Origin: Zetaproteobacteria bacterium CG1_02_55_237
GTDB lineage: Bacteria > Pseudomonadota > Zetaproteobacteria > Mariprofundales > Mariprofundaceae
Assembly (NCBI GenBank): GCA_001871195.1
Contig: MNXA01000018.1
Coordinates: 1-57,376 of the forward strand
Direction of reading: 5' to 3'
DNA length: 57,376 nt
Under the pieces are notes generated by a model. The model was not told where the DNA came from. It ran no database searches and saw only the letters and a list, made by a program, of their open reading frames with translations. Position 1 is the stretch's first letter; each line of letters starts with the position of its first letter. The position numbers and the translations under genes were made by a program. Shown here in pieces: positions 1 to 7,440 of the stretch.

Positions 1-2
1 AG

Positions 3-242
3 AAGCACGAACGCACAGTCAACAAAGACAACACCGTCAGCTTTGAGGGCAGAACCCTGCAAATCCCCAGCAATGAATACCGACACCATTATGTCAAAGC
101 CAGAGTGCGTGTTCACTGCTATACCGATGGCAGCATGGCCATCTTCCACGGGCCAAGAAAACTCGCCGAGTTTCAGCCTCTTCTGAAGCCCAAGGCCAGC
201 AAGCCGGAACTACCACTACCAAGGCTGAAGGCAGCAATATGA
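3..242 (+). CDS. ISNCY-family-like transposase, C-terminal fragment
   Basis: An open frame enters from the left edge without a start and ends in TGA at 240-242, giving about 79 residues. The segments FEGRTLQIP, HYVKARVRVH and IFHGPRKLAEF are typical of the C-terminal part of DDE transposases of the ISNCY group, following the catalytic domain. The N-terminal start of a transposase of the same type is seen at the other edge of the window on the same strand. The central catalytic region is not in the window, so activity cannot be judged. Confidence 0.75.
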   Translation, partial: KHERTVNKDNTVSFEGRTLQIPSNEYRHHYVKARVRVHCYTDGSMAIFHGPRKLAEFQPLLKPKASKPELPLPRLKAAI

Positions 243-253
243 ACCAAAACCAA

Positions 254-288
254 ACCGGACAACCCTTGTGCTCTAAAACCGGACAACT
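254..288. repeat. Subterminal and terminal IS repeats
   Basis: Two direct copies of ACCGGACAAC (254-263, 278-287) are spaced 24 bases apart start to start. The outer copy matches in inverted orientation the left end of the IS copy at 57096-57106. Paired copies at one end suggest tandem transposase-binding sites. Confidence 0.65.
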
Positions 289-424
289 CTATTTGTTGCC
301 AACAGTCGGCTTGCCCGGCCAAGGATTGCCAGCCATGCCCTGTTGCAGCATTGTATGCGGGAATCTGCTGTCAAATCGAAACGGGGATGAGCATGTGCCA
401 GACAGAAACTGAAACATACGCAAC
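289..424. other. Short gap between the IS end and the EamA gene
   Basis: I see no convincing gene in this stretch. It is the sequence just outside the IS end, so the native promoter of the eamA-rmlC-rmlD run may have been displaced by the insertion. Confidence 0.4.
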
Positions 425-886
425 ATGCGGCATCCGCTCATCGTGCTAGCCACGGCGGACAGCTGGTTCTTCTGGGCCGTTCTGTCGGCAGTGTTTGCCG
501 CACTCACGGCGATCTTCGCCAAGATCGGCATTCAGGGCGTGGACTCGGACTTCGCAACGCTGTTTCGCACGGTCATCATCCTTTTCGTTCTGACCGCCTT
601 TGTCTGGTACGCCGGCAAGTGGACCGATCCGCGCACCCTCACCGGCAATACCATCGTGTTTCTTACCCTTTCAGCCCTGGCAACGGGTGCATCCTGGGTG
701 TGCTACTTCCGCGCCCTGCAACTCGGCGACGCCTCCAAGGTGGCGCCCGTGGACAAATTCAGCCTGGTTCTGGTGGCAATCTTCGCCTTCGCCTTTCTCG
801 GCGAGCGCCCGTCGGTTCGGGATTGGACCGGCATTGCCCTTGTTGCCAGTGGCGTACTGCTGCTAGCGTTTAAAAAAGCCGGCTGA
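425..886 (+). CDS. EamA/DMT-superfamily permease, short single-domain type
   Basis: This 153-residue, very hydrophobic protein has about four membrane segments, the size of a single EamA unit. Members of the drug/metabolite transporter superfamily with one unit probably work as dimers; the substrate cannot be told from sequence. The core starts at WFFWAVLSAVFAALTAIFAK, and GERPSVRDWTGIALVASGV is the usual last-helix approach. The start is uncertain: the ATG at 425 has no clear ribosome binding site, and the in-frame GTG at 443 would give a protein nearer the usual beginning of the family. It lies 25 bases before rmlC on the same strand, so co-transcription is likely. The nearby IS end may have replaced its promoter. 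Confidence 0.8.
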   Translation: MRHPLIVLATADSWFFWAVLSAVFAALTAIFAKIGIQGVDSDFATLFRTVIILFVLTAFVWYAGKWTDPRTLTGNTIVFLTLSALATGASWVCYFRALQLGDASKVAPVDKFSLVLVAIFAFAFLGERPSVRDWTGIALVASGVLLLAFKKAG

Positions 887-911
887 TGCTTGAGCCCCGG
901 GATGAGAAACC

Positions 912-1469
912 ATGAATATCGTTGAAACTGCGTTGCCGGGAGTGCTGATCATCGAACCAAGGGTGTTCGACGATGCGCGCGGGTATTTTCTGGAGAGATT
1001 CAACCTGCAACGCTATGCGGCATTCGGCATTCCCGGCGAAGGCCTGCGCTTTGTACAGGAGAACGCCACCCGATCACACAGGGGTGTGCTGCGTGGGCTG
1101 CATTTTCAGGTTCACCGGCCGCAGGGAAAGCTGTTCAGCGTGAGTAACGGCCGCGTATTCGATGTGGTTGCCGATGTGAATCCAGATTCGCCGACCTTCC
1201 TGCAATGGATAAGTACGGAACTCTCCGACGACAATCACCGCCAGATGTGGGTGCCTCCGGGCTATGCGCACGGTTTTTGCGTGCTCTCGGCAACGGCCGA
1301 TGTGTACTACCGCTGCACCGATTATTTCGACCCGGATGATGCGGGCGGCGTGTCATGGGAGGACCCGCAACTGGGCATCGCCTGGCCGATCGACACTCCG
1401 CTGCTCTCCGACAGGGATAAAGGGCTGCGTACACTCGCCGACACCCCGCGCGATCGCTTACCGCAATGA
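912..1469 (+). CDS. rfbC: dTDP-4-dehydrorhamnose 3,5-epimerase (RmlC)
   Basis: RmlC epimerises C3 and C5 of dTDP-4-keto-6-deoxy-glucose, the third step of dTDP-L-rhamnose synthesis in the cytoplasm. The 185-residue length is normal. The signature QENATRSHRGVLRGLHFQ is present, with catalytic His64 in RGLH; the VPPGYAHGFCVLS cupin strand and a tyrosine pair in ADVYYRC follow. Ten bases separate its stop from rmlD. RmlA and RmlB, needed for the first two steps, are not in this window. The likely local user of the product is EarP (3005-4165). Confidence 0.93.
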   Translation: MNIVETALPGVLIIEPRVFDDARGYFLERFNLQRYAAFGIPGEGLRFVQENATRSHRGVLRGLHFQVHRPQGKLFSVSNGRVFDVVADVNPDSPTFLQWISTELSDDNHRQMWVPPGYAHGFCVLSATADVYYRCTDYFDPDDAGGVSWEDPQLGIAWPIDTPLLSDRDKGLRTLADTPRDRLPQ

Positions 1470-1479
1470 AGGGGCCGCG

Positions 1480-2349
1480 ATGCGGCTGCTGATCGCCGGG
1501 GCGAACGGTCAGGTCGGCAGGGAAATCAGCAGGGCTGCCTCACAGCACACGCTACTCACCGCCGACTCCTGCAGGCTAGACATCACCGATGCGGACGCGG
1601 TGAAAAGCACCGTTCACGCATTTAATCCGGATGCAGTAGTCAACGCGGCAGCTTATCGGCTGGTGGATCAGGCCGAATCCGAGCCAGAAAAGGCTTTCGC
1701 GGTGAACCGGGACGGCACAGCCAACCTTGCCGCTGCCTGTAACGAAGCCGGCATTCCGTTGATTCACCTCTCCACCGACTGCGTGTTCGATGGCCGCAAA
1801 CAGGAGGCTTACCGACCGGAGGACCCTGCCGCACCGCTCAGTGTTTACGGGGTGAGCAAACTGGCCGGCGAGCAGGCGGTGCGCAGCTTGTGCATCCGTC
1901 ATGTCATTCTGCGAACAAGCTGGGTGTTCTCGGCACACGGCAACAATTTTGTAAAAAAGATACTTGGCCTCGCCGGGGAGCGGGACGAACTGCGCATAGT
2001 GGCCGACCAGCGAGGCTGCCCGACAGCGGCGCCCGAGCTTGCGCGGGCCATCCTGCATGTATTGCAAAGCGGAACACAGGCATGGGGCACCTACCACTTC
2101 TGCCAGCCCGAACCGACCACATGGTGCGCCTTTGCCGAGGCGATCGTTGCCGAAGCCAAAAATCGACATTGGCCGCTCAGGGTGAGGCATGTCTTGCCGA
2201 TTGCCACCGGCGATTATCCGACCCCCGCACAGCGCCCGGCGAATTCCGTCATGAATTGCAGCAAACTGGAGACAACCTTCGGCTATACAATCCCACCGTG
2301 GCATGGCTCGCTGGCCGAGGTGATCGACGAATTGAGCGCCCGGAAATGA
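1480..2349 (+). CDS. rfbD: dTDP-4-dehydrorhamnose reductase (RmlD)
   Basis: RmlD uses NAD(P)H to reduce the 4-keto group, completing dTDP-L-rhamnose. The frame is open further upstream, but the start at 1480 is chosen because it begins with the Rossmann strand MRLLIAGANGQVG (GxxGxxG) and follows a GAAGGGG ribosome binding site. The protein is 289 residues, normal for the family. The SDR catalytic set is visible: the STDCVFDG segment and the YGVSK motif (Tyr-x3-Lys). It is the last gene of the eamA-rmlC-rmlD run and converges on efp, sharing the intergenic hairpin at 2383-2403. Confidence 0.93.
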   Translation: MRLLIAGANGQVGREISRAASQHTLLTADSCRLDITDADAVKSTVHAFNPDAVVNAAAYRLVDQAESEPEKAFAVNRDGTANLAAACNEAGIPLIHLSTDCVFDGRKQEAYRPEDPAAPLSVYGVSKLAGEQAVRSLCIRHVILRTSWVFSAHGNNFVKKILGLAGERDELRIVADQRGCPTAAPELARAILHVLQSGTQAWGTYHFCQPEPTTWCAFAEAIVAEAKNRHWPLRVRHVLPIATGDYPTPAQRPANSVMNCSKLETTFGYTIPPWHGSLAEVIDELSARK

Positions 2350-2382
2350 GCTGCGGCTTTGAGCCGAAAGGCTAAAACAACA

Positions 2383-2403
2383 CCGCCGGCACAAGGCCGG
2401 CGG
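2383..2403 (-). terminator. Intrinsic terminator for earP-efp
   Basis: The arms CCGCCGGC (2383-2390) and GCCGGCGG (2396-2403) form a perfect 8-bp GC-rich stem with a 5-base loop. Read leftward it is followed by GTTGTTTTAG, a modest U-rich run, so it suits the efp transcript best. It may also slow rmlD transcription from the other side. Confidence 0.7.
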
Positions 2404-2430
2404 TATCGGATGTTCAGTCTGATCTGAGAA

Positions 2431-2985
2431 TCAGGCGCGTTTGCGGTATTCGCCGGTGCGGGTATCGATTTCGATTTTGTCGCCGACATTGCAGAAGTCC
2501 GCTACCGAAAGCTCCATACCGGAATTGATCTTGGCCAGCTTCATAACCTTGCCGGAGGTGTCGCCGCGAGCGGAAGGCTCGGTATAAACAATCTCGCGCA
2601 CAACGATGTTCGGCATGTTCACGGCAATTGCCTTGTCATTGTAGAACACGGCTTCGCATTCCATGCCATCCTCAAGATAGTTCAGCGCATCGCCCATGCT
2701 TTCCTTCTCGATTTCATACTGGTTGTACTCACCATCCATGAACACATACATCGGGTCTGCGAAATAAGAATAGGTGACGGCCTTGTTCTCAAGCACCACC
2801 ACATCGAACTTGTCGTCGGCCTTGAATACCGATTCGGTGCCGGTTTCGGTGAGCAGGTTTTTCATCTTCATTTTCACGACGGATGCATTACGGCCGGATT
2901 TGTTGAATTCTGCCTTCAGCACGACCATCGGATCGCTTCCGATCATGATCACATTGCCTGGACGGACTTCCTGTGCAGTTTTCAT
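2431..2985 (-). CDS. efp: Elongation factor P, arginine-32 (EarP-modified) type
   Basis: EF-P binds between the ribosomal P and E sites and relieves stalling at polyproline stretches. The 184-residue protein has the three usual beta-barrel domains. The tip of the domain I loop reads NKSGRNA with Arg at position 32, not the lysine of EpmA-modified EF-Ps; Arg32 is the residue rhamnosylated by EarP. A GAGAGGTAAC ribosome binding site precedes the ATG. earP lies just upstream on the same strand, 19 bases away. The final RTGEYRKRA is a normal EF-P C-terminus. Confidence 0.97.
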   Translation of the reverse strand: MKTAQEVRPGNVIMIGSDPMVVLKAEFNKSGRNASVVKMKMKNLLTETGTESVFKADDKFDVVVLENKAVTYSYFADPMYVFMDGEYNQYEIEKESMGDALNYLEDGMECEAVFYNDKAIAVNMPNIVVREIVYTEPSARGDTSGKVMKLAKINSGMELSVADFCNVGDKIEIDTRTGEYRKRA

Positions 2986-3004
2986 TTGCTGTTACCTCTC
3001 AAGA

Positions 3005-4165
3005 TTAAGGGGCCGCATCTTTCATTATTTTCCCGCAAAAATCCACCAGATTCGCAGCCATATTGCCGCCGGCATCGTCACACAGTTTCCTGCACCAGAG
3101 ATCGGCATGCTTTTCCAACCTGTCCTGCGCCCCGGCAAAATCGGGCCATGCCTCACTTGCCCCTTCTCCATGGTTCCATGCTTCCCAGAACAGCCGCAGC
3201 ACCTCTGCATCAGCCGGTTCAAACCCTGCGCTATACAAACCAAGGAATGCCTCCAGTTTCAGCCAGTGTGCCATCTCATCCTGGGGATAAATTTGCCAGA
3301 CCATCGGCTTTGCCGCCCACCCGGCGCGAATCAGCGAATCCTCACCGCGCACGAAGTTCACATCGCACAGCCACAGCAGCTCGTCGTAACGATCCTGAGC
3401 TACAAACGGCAACACGCGCACTTCAAGGCTGCCACGCCGGAAAATATCGCCCGCAGTGGCAGGCTCCTGCAACCACGCGGACACCTGCGGCAACGCCCTG
3501 CCCTCGGGAACCAGACAGACTATCCTGCGCTGGCCTGCTGCCCAGCCGTTAAGCAGCGACGGGATATTGTTGTTTTCATAGCAAAACAGAGACACCTTCA
3601 AGGCTTCCGGATGCGGGGCTTCCATGCCCAAAGCTGCCCAGAACCCGTCTTGTGCTGATCTGTCGGCGCGCAAGGCATCACGGCGGGCCAGTAAACCGGA
3701 TTCGCGCAGCAGACCACCGGTTTCAGACGCAAACCCCGGAAAAAAGAAATACCTGACCATATCCAGCCCCGGCTGTGGAGACGGCAGGCCGTGACAGCCG
3801 CCGACCCATGCCTCGGCACTCAGGTATTCGAGATTGATCCATACAGGCCTGGGCTGACGCTGCGACATCGCCGCCAGATAAGTAGGCGGTAATGCACAAC
3901 CGAAGCCTTCGATAACGACAGCGGCAGATTCCACGACCGGGAAAGGACTAAGCCAACGGCGAATTTCGACACCCCGACAATGCTGTGCATCAAGCTGCGG
4001 GTCTGCTGCGGGATGCAGGCGTGCAAAGCTATGCAAATCGTCCACCCACAGACGGACAGCGATGCCGTCTTCGCCGGCAAGCTGGCGGGCCAAACGCCAG
4101 CACACGCCGATATCGCCGTAGTTGTCCACAACGTTGCAAAAAATATCCCAGCACTTTGGCTTCAT
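3005..4165 (-). CDS. earP: EF-P arginine rhamnosyltransferase EarP
   Basis: EarP is an inverting GT-B glycosyltransferase that moves rhamnose from dTDP-L-rhamnose onto Arg32 of EF-P. The frame runs well upstream, but the start at 4165 is chosen because it opens with MKPKCWDIFCNVVDNYGDIG, the conserved family N-terminus; 386 residues is the usual length. Asp14 and Asp18 correspond to the conserved Asp pair near the active site, and FVRGEDSLIRAGWA is the conserved nucleotide-sugar segment near the C-terminus. It precedes efp in a two-gene operon, opposite rmlC-rmlD, which make its donor sugar. Confidence 0.95.
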   Translation of the reverse strand: MKPKCWDIFCNVVDNYGDIGVCWRLARQLAGEDGIAVRLWVDDLHSFARLHPAADPQLDAQHCRGVEIRRWLSPFPVVESAAVVIEGFGCALPPTYLAAMSQRQPRPVWINLEYLSAEAWVGGCHGLPSPQPGLDMVRYFFFPGFASETGGLLRESGLLARRDALRADRSAQDGFWAALGMEAPHPEALKVSLFCYENNNIPSLLNGWAAGQRRIVCLVPEGRALPQVSAWLQEPATAGDIFRRGSLEVRVLPFVAQDRYDELLWLCDVNFVRGEDSLIRAGWAAKPMVWQIYPQDEMAHWLKLEAFLGLYSAGFEPADAEVLRLFWEAWNHGEGASEAWPDFAGAQDRLEKHADLWCRKLCDDAGGNMAANLVDFCGKIMKDAAP

Positions 4166-4375
4166 GTCAGTCCCGCTGAACGGCATGCGCGGATGCTCGC
4201 ATGAAATGCCCTGTCGCCACAGTCCGGACAATCCACAATGCCCATGCAGGTAATTGCACAACATCCCCGATTGCATCATTCTACGGAAACACAGATTGCC
4301 CAAGGACGGAGATGGGAAGGCACGCAACATGACGGCGATTCCGGACGTGTGAACCCATCCTTGGCGGAGGATTTC
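4166..4375. promoter_or_regulatory. Divergent intergenic region, earP-efp / ppk2
   Basis: These 210 bases separate the start of earP (leftward) from ppk2 (rightward) and must hold both promoters. I see only a weak candidate for ppk2: TTGCAC, a 17-base spacer and CATTCT. A GGAGG ribosome binding site at 4366-4370 fixes the ppk2 start. Confidence 0.35.
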
Positions 4376-5194
4376 ATGACAGTTCAGGCAAAAGAAGAAA
4401 AGCAAGCCAGGCAGGATGAAAAAATAAGCTCGAAAGATTATGAGAAAGCCCTTGCAGACATGTACATCGAGTTGGTCAAGTGGCAGCACTGGATCAAGGA
4501 TAAAGGGCTGCGCGTCGTAATTATTTTCGAGGGTCGGGATGCGGCCGGCAAGGGTGGTACCATCAAGCGCCTGATGGAGCCCCTCAACCCTCGTGGATGC
4601 AATGTGGTTGCCCTGCCTGCCCCCTCGAATAGGGAAACGACCCAGTGGTATTTTCAGCGCTATGTGCCGCATTTGCCGGCAGCCGGAGAGATTACTGTAT
4701 TTGATCGCAGCTGGTACAACCGTGCCGGTGTTGAGCGCGTGATGAGCTTCTGCACCGACAAGGAATACCGCGAATTCATGCGTTCATGCCCGGAATTCGA
4801 GCGTATGCTGGTACGTTCCGGCATCATCCTTCTGAAATACTGGTTCTCGGTCAGCGATGAAGAACAGGAGCGCCGTTTCCAGAAGCGCGCATCAGACAAA
4901 ACCAAGCACTGGAAGCTCAGCCCGATGGATCTGGAATCCCGTGATCGCTGGATGGAGTATTCCAGAGCCAAGGATGAGATGTTCTTCTACACGGATATCG
5001 AGGAAGCACCCTGGTATGTGGTGCATGCGGATGACAAGAAGCGCTCACGTCTCAACTGCCTGAGCCATATTCTTGGAGCCATCCCCTATGAGGATGTCAT
5101 GCCCGCACCCGAACCGCTTCGTCCAAGAAAGGAACAACCCGATTACAAGCGACCGGATATCAACGATCAGAATTTTGTTCCGGACAAGTATTGA
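4376..5194 (+). CDS. ppk2: Polyphosphate kinase 2 (PPK2), class I type
   Basis: PPK2 enzymes move phosphate between polyphosphate and nucleotides; class I members mainly phosphorylate nucleoside diphosphates. The 272-residue protein starts at 4376 after a strong GGAGG. It carries the Walker A-like EGRDAAGKGGTIKR and the Walker B/lid region FDRSWYNRAGVERVM, followed by the arginine-rich lid (EERRFQKRASD), all typical of one-domain PPK2. The C-terminal tail PDYKRPDINDQ is also familiar from the family. It is monocistronic, ending before a terminator at 5251-5274. Direction and nucleotide preference cannot be fixed from sequence. Confidence 0.92.
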   Translation: MTVQAKEEKQARQDEKISSKDYEKALADMYIELVKWQHWIKDKGLRVVIIFEGRDAAGKGGTIKRLMEPLNPRGCNVVALPAPSNRETTQWYFQRYVPHLPAAGEITVFDRSWYNRAGVERVMSFCTDKEYREFMRSCPEFERMLVRSGIILLKYWFSVSDEEQERRFQKRASDKTKHWKLSPMDLESRDRWMEYSRAKDEMFFYTDIEEAPWYVVHADDKKRSRLNCLSHILGAIPYEDVMPAPEPLRPRKEQPDYKRPDINDQNFVPDKY

Positions 5195-5250
5195 GGAAAA
5201 GCTTTAAGGCATCGCTCCGAGCGATTGTGATCTCGGAACCAGCAACAAAA

Positions 5251-5274
5251 AGAGCGCCTCCAAGGAGGCGCTCT
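5251..5274. terminator. Bidirectional intrinsic terminator (ppk2 / secreted protein 1)
   Basis: AGAGCGCCTCC (5251-5261) pairs with GGAGGCGCTCT (5264-5274). An A-run precedes it and a T-run follows it, so it can end ppk2 from the left and the secreted-protein gene at 5297-5872 from the right. The same stem and downstream bases recur after the paralogue (6001-6022), so the terminator was duplicated with the gene. Confidence 0.88.
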
Positions 5275-5296
5275 TCTTTTTCAGGGCGGCGTAATA

Positions 5297-5872
5297 TTAC
5301 TGGCCGCGTACTTCGCGATAAGACTCACCTGAGCTATCGGGAAGCCCGGTGATGCTGCCTGCCTGTACCTGACTGAAATAGGCATTCAGTGAGGGGGCAT
5401 CATCAGCTGTCACCGCAACATCCGGAATCCAGACACCCGGGGTCGTTGTCCCGCCATGAAAGGCCGTGCAGGTAGGACGCGAGTTAATGTAAGCCTCGCT
5501 TACCCAGTTGGAGCACGCACCCATCACATCGCCATGGGCCATATGCGCGTTCACCGACGATTGGCCTACGGTAATCGTATGCTGATTGGCCGGATTCCCC
5601 GGGGGAATATGACACAGCGTGGCCTTCACAGATGTCGGATCGCTTGTGGCATTCAGACCCAGCGTTTCCAAAACCTCGGAACGGCTGACGCAGACAAGCG
5701 TTGCTGAACTGAAGTCCGTAATCAGACTGTTCATTGCTCTACTCTTGCTGCAGTTGTCTGCATTTGCCTGCTGCATCGGCATCGCGAAGACTGCGGCGAG
5801 CAGCGCAACGCCTCCGAGCACCATCAGGGAAATGCCTTTCTTTACCTTAATCGTCTTATTGATCATTTTCAT
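5297..5872 (-). CDS. Secreted protein with CHIPPGN motif, paralogue 1
   Basis: This 191-residue protein has a Sec signal peptide: MKMINKTIKVKK, a hydrophobic core ISLMVLGGVALLAAVF, and likely cleavage after MQQANA. The mature part has a TLVCVS strand, the motif CHIPPGNPANQHTI followed by NAHMAHGDVMGAC, and a C-terminus rich in small polar residues ending in SYREVRGQ. CHIPPGNP...AHxxHGD is a short motif of unknown function found in many exported bacterial proteins; its Cys and His residues could bind metal, which is inference. The neighbour at 6047-6646 is a clear paralogue. A ribosome binding site GGAGG precedes the start. A CRP-like operator lies 106 bases upstream. Confidence 0.8.
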   Translation of the reverse strand: MKMINKTIKVKKGISLMVLGGVALLAAVFAMPMQQANADNCSKSRAMNSLITDFSSATLVCVSRSEVLETLGLNATSDPTSVKATLCHIPPGNPANQHTITVGQSSVNAHMAHGDVMGACSNWVSEAYINSRPTCTAFHGGTTTPGVWIPDVAVTADDAPSLNAYFSQVQAGSITGLPDSSGESYREVRGQ

Positions 5873-5943
5873 TTTTTACCTCCGCCTGCATTTATTTGAA
5901 ATGCCGCTTATCGCAAACACTCCACTATCCGCCAGGCCGGCGA

Positions 5944-5986
5944 AAATTAGCATGCCCCCACTCCCCTAAATGTGACTTCACTCACC
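5944..5986 (-). promoter_or_regulatory. CRP-like operator and -10 box for secreted protein 1
   Basis: TGTGA-CTTCAC-TCACC (5971-5986) matches nine of ten conserved bases of the CRP consensus TGTGA-N6-TCACA. Read leftward, exactly 21 bases further on is TAATTT (5949-5944), a plausible -10 box, so the site would be centred about -41.5 as in class II CRP promoters. The paralogous gene has the same arrangement with the same 21-base spacing, which makes chance unlikely. Confidence 0.65.
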
Positions 5987-6000
5987 CCTCACAATAAAAA

Positions 6001-6022
6001 AGCGCCCCGCTAAGGGGGCGCT
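6001..6022 (-). terminator. Intrinsic terminator for secreted protein 2
   Basis: AGCGCCCC (6001-6008) pairs with GGGGCGCT (6015-6022). Read leftward, the stem is followed by TTTTTTATTG. It matches the terminator of the paralogue in position and in the flanking bases CTTCTTTTTCAGGGCGGCG. Confidence 0.88.
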
Positions 6023-6046
6023 CTTCTTTTTCAGGGCGGCGTAATA

Positions 6047-6646
6047 TTACTGGCCGCTGATTTCGCGATAGGAACTCGATGCACTATCAGGATGTCCTGA
6101 AACAACACCGGCCTGCACCTGAACAAAATAATCATTCAGAGCGATATCATCCGCAACCGCACTTTCCGGAAGCCAGACACCTGCATCAGTAGAACCTCCA
6201 CCGATAGCGGTGCATGTTGGGAGCGACTCAACATAGGCCTGAGTCACCGTTCCGGAGCATGCGCCCATCACATCGCCATGGGCCATATGCGCGGACACTG
6301 CCGACTGGCTCACGGAAATCGTGTGCTGATTACCAGGATTTCCCGGAGGGATATGGCAGATCGTGGCTTTGGATGAACGGCCACTTGCAGAGGCCGAGTC
6401 CAGACCCAGCGTGGTCAACACAGAAGTACGGCTCACGCAGACCAGGGTTGAAGAGCCCGGATTGCCGGACACGGTAGTCGTTGTGCTGGTGCTAGTCGTA
6501 GTGGTGCTGTTACCGGCACTCTTGCTACAAACGGCATGTGCCTGCTGCATCGGCATCGCGAAGACTGCGGTCAGCAGCGCAACGCCTCCGAGTACCATCA
6601 GGGAAATACCTTTCTTTGCCTTAATCGTCTTATTGATCATATTCAT
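6047..6646 (-). CDS. Secreted protein with CHIPPGN motif, paralogue 2
   Basis: This 199-residue protein is the paralogue of the gene at 5297-5872. The start at 6646 is chosen because it follows AGGAGG and gives the same signal peptide (MNMINKTIKAKKGISLMVLG, cleavage after MQQAHA). The mature N-terminus has a threonine/serine-rich linker (TTTTSTSTTTTVSG) absent from paralogue 1. Then come STLVCVSR, CHIPPGNPGNQHTI, SAHMAHGDVMGAC and a C-terminus ending SYREISGQ. Function is unknown; surface or periplasmic location is inferred. The linker and the conserved but diverged core suggest separate roles after duplication. Confidence 0.8.
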   Translation of the reverse strand: MNMINKTIKAKKGISLMVLGGVALLTAVFAMPMQQAHAVCSKSAGNSTTTTSTSTTTTVSGNPGSSTLVCVSRTSVLTTLGLDSASASGRSSKATICHIPPGNPGNQHTISVSQSAVSAHMAHGDVMGACSGTVTQAYVESLPTCTAIGGGSTDAGVWLPESAVADDIALNDYFVQVQAGVVSGHPDSASSSYREISGQ

Positions 6647-6718
6647 TTTATACCTCCTCTTGGCGCTATCGGGAGTCTTGATTGCTTCGCAACTCATCCG
6701 TGCCGCCGAGATGGGCGA

Positions 6719-6761
6719 ACCATATGGACGCATTCATCCCTGCGGTGTGATTGCACTCACA
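6719..6761 (-). promoter_or_regulatory. Perfect CRP-consensus operator and -10 box for secreted protein 2
   Basis: TGTGA-TTGCAC-TCACA (6746-6761) is a perfect CRP consensus. Read leftward, 21 bases beyond it is TATGGT (6724-6719), a possible -10 box, the same spacing as at the paralogue. The site is centred 107 bases before the ATG at 6646. It lies in the divergent gap to the membrane protein at 6842 and could also affect that gene. Confidence 0.7.
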
Positions 6762-6841
6762 ATCATGCATGTCGATTTTTTCGTCTACATTGGGGGTATG
6801 TTTTCGTTTAAGGAATATGTGCTGAAACCCGGTGGGAGAAA

Positions 6842-7432
6842 GTGACCGAACTTCTCCCCCTTTGGCTGAAGCTGGCCTATACACTTTATACCGGCATCAC
6901 TGTGATTATCTACTGGTTCAAATACGGACCCGGTAATTACCTGTGGTTTTCCGACCTCGCCCTGATTCTCACCGTTCCGGCGCTGTGGCTGGAAAGCCCA
7001 CAGCTGGCCAGCATGATGCTGCTCGCCATCCTGCTGCCGGAGCTGGTATGGAACATCAGCTTCTTCACCGGCCTGCTAAGCGGCAAACCGCTGGGCAGCC
7101 TGGCTGCCTATATGTTCGAGGCGGACAAACCGCTGTACCTGCGCGGTCTGTCACTATTCCACGTTTTTCTGCCTGTGCTGTTGCTCTATATGGTTGCCCG
7201 GCTGGGTTACGATGAAGATGCCCTGCTCTGGCAGAGCCTGCTGGCCTGGATTGTTTTGCCGCTAAGCTACCTGCTCACCGATCCGGCGGAGAACATCAAC
7301 TGGGTGCACGGGCCCGGCGATAAGCCGCAGCACCTGATACCAGCGCTTGTCTACCTGGGCCTGCTGATGCTCATCTTTCCTATGCTGATTTACCTGCCGA
7401 CACATCTATTGCTGGGTTGGCTCTTTGTATAA
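6842..7432 (+). CDS. Integral membrane protein of unknown function
   Basis: This 196-residue protein is almost wholly hydrophobic, with about five or six membrane segments, for example ALILTVPALWL, MMLLAILLPELVW, FHVFLPVLLLYMV and LVYLGLLMLIFPMLIYLP. Conserved-looking polar patches between them include YWFKYGPGNYLWFSD and ENINWVHGPGDKPQ, which may be functional. The start is a GTG at 6842 after GGTGGGAG. I do not recognise the family. It is divergent from secreted protein 2 and converges on tatD with an 8-base gap. Confidence 0.72.
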   Translation: MTELLPLWLKLAYTLYTGITVIIYWFKYGPGNYLWFSDLALILTVPALWLESPQLASMMLLAILLPELVWNISFFTGLLSGKPLGSLAAYMFEADKPLYLRGLSLFHVFLPVLLLYMVARLGYDEDALLWQSLLAWIVLPLSYLLTDPAENINWVHGPGDKPQHLIPALVYLGLLMLIFPMLIYLPTHLLLGWLFV

Positions 7433-7440
7433 AGAAGGAT

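Larger units (their letters stand above)
1..288 (+). mobile_element. Right-hand end of an ISNCY-like insertion sequence (partial)
   Basis: The window opens inside an insertion sequence: the transposase C-terminus at 3-242, then a short non-coding tail with two copies of the motif ACCGGACAAC (254-263 and 278-287). The outermost copy (278-288) is the reverse complement of AGTTGTCCGGT at 57096-57106, where a second copy of the element begins, so it is taken as the terminal inverted repeat. The element's left part lies outside the window. I cannot fix the exact last base or see a target-site duplication. Confidence 0.8.

Noticed and set aside
1576-2394. Long open frame on the strand opposite rmlD (272 codons).
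   Set aside because: It lies wholly antisense to a well-conserved gene and its product shows no domain or sensible composition; it is a by-product of the GC-rich codon pattern.
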